This document shows, piece after piece, positions 1-3,812 of a stretch of 6,364 nt of DNA; the stretch's first letter is position 1, and each line of letters begins with the position of its first letter. Origin of the DNA: Bacillota bacterium (lineage in GTDB: Bacteria; Bacillota; Desulfotomaculia; Desulfotomaculales; Desulfallaceae). The DNA lies in contig WQUS01000109.1 of NCBI GenBank assembly GCA_009781965.1, positions 1-6,364 of the forward strand, read 5' to 3'. A program made the position numbers and the translations under genes. The notes under the pieces are model-generated. The model made no database searches. It saw only the letters and a list, made by a program, of their open reading frames with translations, and was not told where the DNA came from.

Positions 1-214
1 GGCGTTTGTCCAGCGCTTGCACTTGTAACTCCAGTGCCTCTTGGAAACGGCCTAGGTCGTCATAGGTAATGGCCAGATTGTGCATCGCGCCTAGGGTGTC
101 CGGGTGGTCTTCCCCCAGCATTGTCCGGCGTTTGTCCAACAGTTGCATTTGTAAGTCCAGCGCCTCTTGGAAACGGCCCAGATTTTCATAGGTACTGGCC
201 AGATTGTTTATCGC
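1..214 (-). repeat. 126-bp tandem repeat encoding TPR units
   Basis: The block beginning ggcgtttgtcca at position 1 recurs at 127, a spacing of 126 bases or 42 codons. The two copies are nearly identical through the LGRFQEAL-coding part and diverge elsewhere. The second copy is cut off by loss of the pattern near 214. High nucleotide identity points to recent unit duplication, as is common in TPR arrays. Confidence 0.85.
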
Positions 215-958
215 GGTTAGTTGGGTTAATATGGCTTCTAAGTCAGCTTCCCGGGGGATATAGCCTGGTACCGGCTGTGCCGGGGGACTGGTGATAGGTG
301 GGGACGGGGTGGCGGGATTAAAACCGGTGCCTTGACCGGTTACAATGTCCAGTATTTTATTGTTTGTGGTGCCAATTACGTCCATTTTGGCGTCCATTTG
401 ATTGGCTGTGGCACCAATTACGTCTATCTTGGAGTCCATTTGAGCTGTTATGGCATAAGTTTGAAGTAGCAATACAAACATTTGTTCTGTATTCAAATTG
501 TGCAAATAATCATTTAAGGCTTGTCTTTGAGCAATTTCTTGCTTAATGTACTCTAAATATTTAGCGGCTAGTGCGGTTATTTGGCCGTCGCGATTAACCT
601 TTAAAAATTTCGCTAAGGCCGTTGACATACATTTTCCGGCAGATTCGGGATCTGGTAAAGCACGGCTATTGTCGCCAGTTAATTGGTTAAGCAACGCCTG
701 AAACTCTGTTTGCAGGCATTGCCAAAACTGTTTGTTATTATCCGTAACGCTCATTTGGCCCGGATAAACATAGGCTACGTCTTGTGCAAATTTCTGCCAG
801 GCTTTCTCCAGAGCCTCTTGATAGTGTTGTTGGATATCCTTGGACATTTGCAATCGTGAGCTTATTTGATTAGTGCCCAGATTAATTAAAGCGGTTGTTA
901 CCAAACCAACCAAGGGGTTACTTAGGATAGTCATGCCCAGTTGTATAAGGTTATCCAT
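1..958 (-). CDS. TPR (kinesin-light-chain type) repeat protein, C-terminus cut by window edge
   Basis: An open frame of 319 codons runs from the ATG at 958 to the window edge without a stop. GGAG lies at 967-964, five bases before the start. Residues 1-30 are hydrophobic, and residues 31-170 are a helical, Gln/Leu-rich region I do not recognise. Residues 173-200 hold two 14-residue repeats of QMDxKxDVIGxTxN. A Pro-rich linker (about 208-236) leads to PGYIPREADLEAIL, then to TPR units: NNLASTYENLGRFQEAL, then LGEDHPDTLGAMHNLAITY and LGRFQEALEL. The period is 42 residues, as in TPR_10/TPR_12 families. Such TPR arrays are protein-binding scaffolds, often the sensor arm of STAND/NLR-like proteins. 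No P-loop ATPase is present in the visible part. The TPR assignment is firm; the role, perhaps a defence or signalling sensor, is inference. Confidence 0.87.
   Translation of the reverse strand, partial: MDNLIQLGMTILSNPLVGLVTTALINLGTNQISSRLQMSKDIQQHYQEALEKAWQKFAQDVAYVYPGQMSVTDNNKQFWQCLQTEFQALLNQLTGDNSRALPDPESAGKCMSTALAKFLKVNRDGQITALAAKYLEYIKQEIAQRQALNDYLHNLNTEQMFVLLLQTYAITAQMDSKIDVIGATANQMDAKMDVIGTTNNKILDIVTGQGTGFNPATPSPPITSPPAQPVPGYIPREADLEAILTQLTAINNLASTYENLGRFQEALDLQMQLLDKRRTMLGEDHPDTLGAMHNLAITYDDLGRFQEALELQVQALDKR
359..442 (-). repeat. two 42-bp direct repeats inside the TPR-protein gene
   Basis: Positions 442-401 and 400-359 encode two consecutive 14-residue units, residues 173-186 and 187-200, each matching QMDxKxDVIGxTxN. 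The DNA copies share long identical runs such as ccaattacgtc and gtccatttga. The units probably form a short amphipathic helix between the N-terminal region and the TPR array. Confidence 0.8.
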
Positions 959-972
959 GGTCACTCCACATC

Positions 973-1008
973 TTTGCCGGATAATGGGTTGATGCCGGCA
1001 AACGGCAT
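973..1008 (-). promoter_or_regulatory. two mutually exclusive leader hairpins before the TPR gene
   Basis: Arm 973-980 (tttgccgg) pairs perfectly with 995-1002 (ccggcaaa), giving an 8-bp stem with a 14-base loop. Arm 992-997 (atgccg) pairs perfectly with 1003-1008 (cggcat), giving a 6-bp stem with a 5-base loop. The two stems share bases 995-1002, so only one can form. Both lie within the predicted leader, a few bases upstream of the GGAG at 967-964. Neither is followed by a U-tract, so this is not a standard terminator. A translational switch or a protein-binding site is possible; no known riboswitch motif is recognised. Confidence 0.5.
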
Positions 1009-1026
1009 ATTCATCAGCATAGTGAC

Positions 1027-1055
1027 AATATAGCACATAAAAGCAATTATTTCCA
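1027..1055 (-). promoter_or_regulatory. candidate promoter for the TPR-protein gene
   Basis: On the minus strand TGGAAA (1055-1050) and TATATT (1032-1027) are separated by 17 bases. The -10 box is preceded by TGC (1035-1033), giving an extended -10. Transcription would start near 1020, leaving a leader of about 60 bases. The -35 box is only a partial match. Confidence 0.45.
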
Positions 1056-1085
1056 CTGTAACCCAGACGCTGTGTATATAGAAGC

Positions 1086-1370
1086 TTATGCCTTCTCGTT
1101 GCGGACGGCGGAAATTTCTGCGTTAATATCGTCAAGGTTCATACCGTCCAAACCGGTGCGTTTAGCCTGAGCACGCATGTTTCTGATGGCGCGGCGAGCC
1201 TGTACCGTACGTATGTCGTCGAGTACCTCCTCGAAATGGTTCTCGTCTACCTCTATTATCAGAGCAGCAGGTTTGCCGTTTGATGTAAGCACAATTCTGC
1301 CGCTGTCCGACAGCATCTCTTTAAGCTGGCCGGTGGATGCGCGGAACTCACGGATGGATAAGAACTTCAA
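1086..1370 (-). CDS. Phd/YefM-family antitoxin, toxin partner not visible
   Basis: This 94-residue protein begins MKFLSIREFRAS and carries the GRIVLTSNGKPAALI strand (residues 24-38), the hallmark of the Phd/YefM fold. The fold dimerises, binds its own promoter DNA, and neutralises a toxin through the C-terminal tail. The charged tail (about 55-94), with INAEISAVRNEKA at the end, resembles antitoxins paired with PIN-domain toxins; that link is from memory and tentative. The start is the TTG at 1370: a perfect GGAGG at 1383-1379 sits eight bases before it, while the in-frame GTG at 1379 overlaps that site. The usual downstream toxin is absent: after the TAA only 127 non-toxin bases separate it from the TPR gene. 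It may be an orphan or decayed system. Confidence 0.85.
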   Translation of the reverse strand: MKFLSIREFRASTGQLKEMLSDSGRIVLTSNGKPAALIIEVDENHFEEVLDDIRTVQARRAIRNMRAQAKRTGLDGMNLDDINAEISAVRNEKA

Positions 1371-1378
1371 ATTTGACA

Positions 1379-1383
1379 CCTCC
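1379..1383 (-). promoter_or_regulatory. ribosome binding site that fixes the antitoxin start
   Basis: The minus strand reads GGAGG followed by TGTCAAAT and then TTG. The eight-base spacing is ideal for the TTG at 1370, whereas an upstream GTG start in the same frame would have no spacing at all. Confidence 0.75.
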
Positions 1384-1428
1384 GATTCATGGCTGACAAC
1401 ACCCTAAATCATTTACTTCAACAGCCAG

Positions 1429-1450
1429 TCAAGCACGTTTAGCTGCTTGA
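1429..1450. repeat. 7-bp inverted repeat, upstream of the antitoxin
   Basis: Arms tcaagca (1429-1435) and tgcttga (1444-1450) are perfect complements around an 8-base loop. No T-tract follows on either strand, so it is not a canonical terminator. It lies between the ATPase remnant and the Phd-type gene and could be an operator of the antitoxin; this is unproven. Confidence 0.35.
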
Positions 1451-1459
1451 TTGATACCG

Positions 1460-1624
1460 TTATGGGAAGTGAGGGGTGTATTCTCCATTATCAACGTATT
1501 CCTTAAAGGACAGCGGCAGCATTTTGATTTCAACATAGCGGCCGGAAAGCAGAGTCGCCAATTCACCGCTGAGGAGGTAAGCGTTCGAACTGGTGATATT
1601 AACATCACAATTCTTTTTTTGCAG
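1460..1624 (-). pseudogene. fragment of an AAA_14/DUF4143-type ATPase
   Basis: The minus-strand frame ending at the TAA at 1462-1460 contains NAYLLSGELATLLSGRYVEI followed by KMLPLSFKEYV. This is the very characteristic block of the large AAA_14 (DUF4143-associated) family of prokaryotic ATPases, lying after the Walker B region. Those proteins are usually about 370-450 residues; here only about 45 residues match. A TGA (1627-1625) closes the frame on the N-terminal side and the matching frame ends within about ten residues after KEYV. The Walker A motif, the rest of the AAA domain and the C-terminal domain are missing. The family's cellular role is poorly known and is often tied to mobile or stress islands. 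It is a decayed relic and no function is expected. Confidence 0.8.
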
Positions 1625-1656
1625 TCATCATAGCAAAAGGTGCTTGGGAAGTAAAG

Positions 1657-1679
1657 TTTTTGCATTACTGATGCAAAAA
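1657..1679. repeat. AT-rich 9-bp inverted repeat
   Basis: tttttgcat (1657-1665) and atgcaaaaa (1671-1679) are perfect complements around a five-base loop. The stem has only two G-C pairs, and the T-run on each strand is on the 5' arm, so it is a poor intrinsic terminator. It lies between the ATPase remnant and the AbiEi promoter, and may be a DNA-binding site or the edge of a lost element. Confidence 0.4.
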
Positions 1680-1817
1680 AACAATATTTACGATCCTAAA
1701 ACTGCTTAGCGAGCGGTAAACGGAAATAATAATTTACTTGCTGTTTCTTAACTGGTTACCAATCAGACAGGGCTGAATATAAAGTTTTAGATTTTTTGTT
1801 ATAGTGATTTTGATTGT
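1680..1817. other. AT-rich spacer with no recognised gene
   Basis: No open frame here resembles a known protein, and the frames that cross it are low-complexity Lys/Tyr/Phe-rich shadows. Base composition is clearly richer in A and T than in the genes on either side. Confidence 0.6.
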
Positions 1818-1833
1818 GTTTGTATTTACAAAC
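1818..1833. promoter_or_regulatory. palindromic operator candidate over the abiEi -35 box
   Basis: gtttgta (1818-1824) and tacaaac (1827-1833) are perfect inverted arms separated by tt. The palindrome covers the entire -35 hexamer at 1825-1830. AbiEi proteins are known to bind inverted repeats at their own promoter and repress it, so this is the natural candidate for autoregulation. Binding itself is inferred. Confidence 0.6.
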
Positions 1834-1853
1834 CTGATTTGGGTAAGTATAAT
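1825..1853 (+). promoter_or_regulatory. abiEi: strong sigma-70-type promoter for abiEi
   Basis: tttaca (1825-1830) and a perfect tataat (1848-1853) are separated by exactly 17 bases. Transcription would start near 1860, giving a leader of about 50 bases. This is the best promoter in the window. Confidence 0.8.
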
Positions 1854-1911
1854 AAAAATACTTTAAAAAACATAATTTAAAAACAAAGTATCTGTAATTT
1901 GGTGATAAACA

Positions 1912-2514
1912 ATGACTGATAAAAAGCGAGAGCTTGCCCGGCTGCTGTTCAAACAATATGGTCCGATCTTGAAAGCTGGTTTTCTGCGGGGACATGGTTT
2001 TCACAGCCGTGCCATTGCGGAGCTTGTTGAACAAGAATTTGTGCAAAAACTAAAAACCGGCTATTACATCTGGAACGCGGCCGTGGCAGGCATTTCTGAC
2101 CTGGAGGTTGCCGCCACGCTCGTCCCGTTTGGGATTGTATGCTTGCAATCCGCCGCAGTTTTTCATGAACTGACTATGTTGAATCCTCTCGCCGTGACCA
2201 TCGCTATTCCAGCGAACCGCACTCGTGTCTCTGTGCCGCAGTATCCACCTGTGGAACTGGTGTCCTGTGCCATACCTACCTTCGAGCTTGGGCTGTCGGA
2301 ATATGACGCCGGCTCATCGCGGATTCGCGTTTACAACAGGGAACGCACTGTGGCGGACTTCTTCCGCAAACGACGGCAGCTTGGGGATGATCTCGCCTTG
2401 GAAGTTTTGCAAACCTATATGCGCGGGCCGCGAAACTTACAAAAGCTCTTTGACTATGCGGGTGCGCTACGGATTAAGAGTGTAATTAAACCCTATGTGG
2501 AGGCGCTTATATGA
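1912..2514 (+). CDS. abiEi: AbiEi-family antitoxin of a type IV toxin-antitoxin system
   Basis: This is a complete 200-residue protein. Residues 5-55 form the winged-helix DNA-binding domain, with the typical pattern FLRGHGFHSRAIAELVEQ followed by a GYYIW wing. The rest matches the AbiEi C-terminal antitoxin domain: GIVCLQSAAVFHELT (about 74-88), IRVYNRERTVADFFRKR (about 138-154), and a final YAGALRIKSVIKPYVEAL. In the family, this protein represses its operon and counteracts the AbiEii nucleotidyltransferase toxin, which acts in abortive phage infection. Translation starts at the ATG at 1912 after GGTGAT (1901-1906), which pairs with the 16S rRNA tail. Its TGA overlaps a following ATG (ATGA), the usual abiEi-abiEii arrangement, but the toxin frame breaks at once. 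The gene looks intact and probably still autoregulates. Confidence 0.92.
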   Translation: MTDKKRELARLLFKQYGPILKAGFLRGHGFHSRAIAELVEQEFVQKLKTGYYIWNAAVAGISDLEVAATLVPFGIVCLQSAAVFHELTMLNPLAVTIAIPANRTRVSVPQYPPVELVSCAIPTFELGLSEYDAGSSRIRVYNRERTVADFFRKRRQLGDDLALEVLQTYMRGPRNLQKLFDYAGALRIKSVIKPYVEALI

Positions 2515-2540
2515 CGAACCTAATAAAGAATCCCGTTTAA
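2511..2540 (+). pseudogene. nine-codon 5' remnant of an abiEii toxin gene
   Basis: The ATG at 2511 overlaps the abiEi stop by four bases (ATGA), the coupling expected for AbiEii. It reads MTNLIKNPV and then TAA at 2538-2540. From memory, AbiEii toxins often open with a few such residues followed by an ASVRARL-like helix, so the frame appears to break just before that helix. Nothing downstream on the plus strand resembles a nucleotidyltransferase. The bases from 2520 onward are simultaneously the 3' end of the NifK-like gene on the other strand. The remnant is too short for a family match by itself; the call rests on the overlap and position. Confidence 0.55.
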
Positions 2541-3812
2541 TACCTGTTCTACCAGTGTTAGCGCGCCTCTGACGCCGAGGTGCGTTTTGGGGATGACATC
2601 GATATAGCCGAGCGTGGGCAGGCAGGTCTCAATCCCCGTAAATTGGTGCTGCCGGAGCTTCAGCCCCGCGATAGTGCCGCCGCTGCCGAACACCAGCTCC
2701 GCGTTTGTTTGCATCATATCCCGCTCCAACGATTCTAAAGCGCCGAACTCCGCGCACAACGCCGTGAGCCTGTCCCGGAAGCAGTCGCTGCCGGGATTTT
2801 GCACGCTTACACAGTCCGGGATCATGCCCAGGTAGCGCACGAGAAAAGACAGGTAAGCGTATAGCTCGGAGTAGGTCCCTTCAACGGCGAAGGGCACGCC
2901 CTTCGGTAGCCCGGTCAGTGCGTTCACGCGGGAGATAAACGGGTAGGCTCTGGCCCGGGCGCGGCCGCAATCAGTGCGGCAAGCCGCGTCGTCAACGGCT
3001 AGCTGGCCGCACAGGTCATGAATGAAGGTTTCTGTGGCGGCAAAGCCGATTGGCGGCCCGGCGCAGACATAGTAAGTCGTACCGAACCGTTCTTGCAAAT
3101 AGCGCGCCGTTTTGAGGCCGTATTCGGGGTGAATGACTATGTTCAGGGCCGCCTGCGGCAGGCGGCGGATGCTTTGCAAATCGCAATCGGCGCCCAGAAC
3201 GCAATTGACGCTAATCCCGCCCAGAGCCAAAAGCCGCTTCAGTTCCCGGATATCGCCCAGGTAATTCCGGTGATAGATGGACAGGCCGAGCATATTGACC
3301 GTACGCGGCGCAATGGGGCCGGAAGGCTCCAGCGGGAGCTGGCGCAAGAGTGCGTTGACGCCTGTCTCATATCCGGTGCAGATATCGCTGGAGAATCCCG
3401 GCGTTTCGACGACAATGACCGGCTTGTCGGTAATGGCGCCGGCAGCGATGCCGCGCAGATCATCGCCAATGAGGGCCGCGCCGGGGGAGTTGACGATGCA
3501 CAGCAGATCGAAGCTGACATTGGCGCGCAGAAAATTGAGGGCCTCGGTGAGCTTGTCCCTGGCGCCGTAGATGTAATCGCTGCTGTCAAGGTAAGTGCAG
3601 GGTACGCGCGGCTGACGGAAAAACCACTGCTCGGGATAGATCGGTGGATCAAATGCAGGCCTGCGGATGGCCTGAGTGTCCGATATGGCGGCGTGGTAAA
3701 ACTTGCAGCCGGTGGGCCCGTTCAGCAGCAGGACGGAGCGGGATACGCCCTCAAGGGCGAAGATGACGCCGGAAAAGCTGTCAGGCGTAATATTGGTTAA
3801 GTAGTCGCTCAT
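2520..3812 (-). CDS. NifK-like nitrogenase component 1 subunit (430 aa)
   Basis: The protein belongs to the nitrogenase component 1 superfamily (NifDK, BchNB, CfbD, MarDK). Visible markers are NGPTGCKFYH (Cys36), YLDSSDYIYGARDKL (74-88), a NifK-like LIGDDL (114-119), NIVIHPEYGLKTARYLQERF and a C-terminal HLGVRGALTLVEQVLNGIL. It is shorter than NifK (about 520 residues) and near BchB/CfbD size. Of the three NifK P-cluster cysteines only Cys36 remains: Asp11 occupies the first position, exactly 25 residues before Cys36, and no Cys precedes LIGDDL. The start at 3812 (MSDYLTNITP) overlaps the upstream gene by 32 bases; an AGGGAG lies about 12 bases before it. A longer in-frame start at 3896 would only add shadow sequence. 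It probably pairs with the NifD-like half of the upstream fusion protein. Substrate is unknown. Confidence 0.93.
   Translation of the reverse strand: MSDYLTNITPDSFSGVIFALEGVSRSVLLLNGPTGCKFYHAAISDTQAIRRPAFDPPIYPEQWFFRQPRVPCTYLDSSDYIYGARDKLTEALNFLRANVSFDLLCIVNSPGAALIGDDLRGIAAGAITDKPVIVVETPGFSSDICTGYETGVNALLRQLPLEPSGPIAPRTVNMLGLSIYHRNYLGDIRELKRLLALGGISVNCVLGADCDLQSIRRLPQAALNIVIHPEYGLKTARYLQERFGTTYYVCAGPPIGFAATETFIHDLCGQLAVDDAACRTDCGRARARAYPFISRVNALTGLPKGVPFAVEGTYSELYAYLSFLVRYLGMIPDCVSVQNPGSDCFRDRLTALCAEFGALESLERDMMQTNAELVFGSGGTIAGLKLRQHQFTGIETCLPTLGYIDVIPKTHLGVRGALTLVEQVLNGILY

Noticed and set aside
1..214. CRISPR array
   Set aside because: The regular repeat is 126 bases, in frame with TPR codons, and has no spacer structure.
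364..546. 60-codon plus-strand frame rich in Trp and Leu
   Set aside because: It is the complement of the repeated QMDxKxDVIG region of the minus-strand TPR gene; the repeats explain its regular appearance.
961..1038. 25-codon minus-strand ORF ending two bases before the TPR gene
   Set aside because: Its start overlaps the candidate promoter and it has no good ribosome site; a shorter version from about 1020 as a leader peptide cannot be excluded.
1429..1665. 78-codon minus-strand frame
   Set aside because: It runs in a different frame from the recognisable ATPase shard at 1460-1624 and is Cys/Arg-rich with no family resemblance.
1657..1679. Intrinsic terminator
   Set aside because: The stem is almost all A-T and no T-run follows the 3' arm on either strand.
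3018..3800. 260-codon plus-strand open frame
   Set aside because: It lies entirely opposite the NifK-like gene, whose family motifs are clear. The frame is a by-product of GC-rich codon use and resembles no family.
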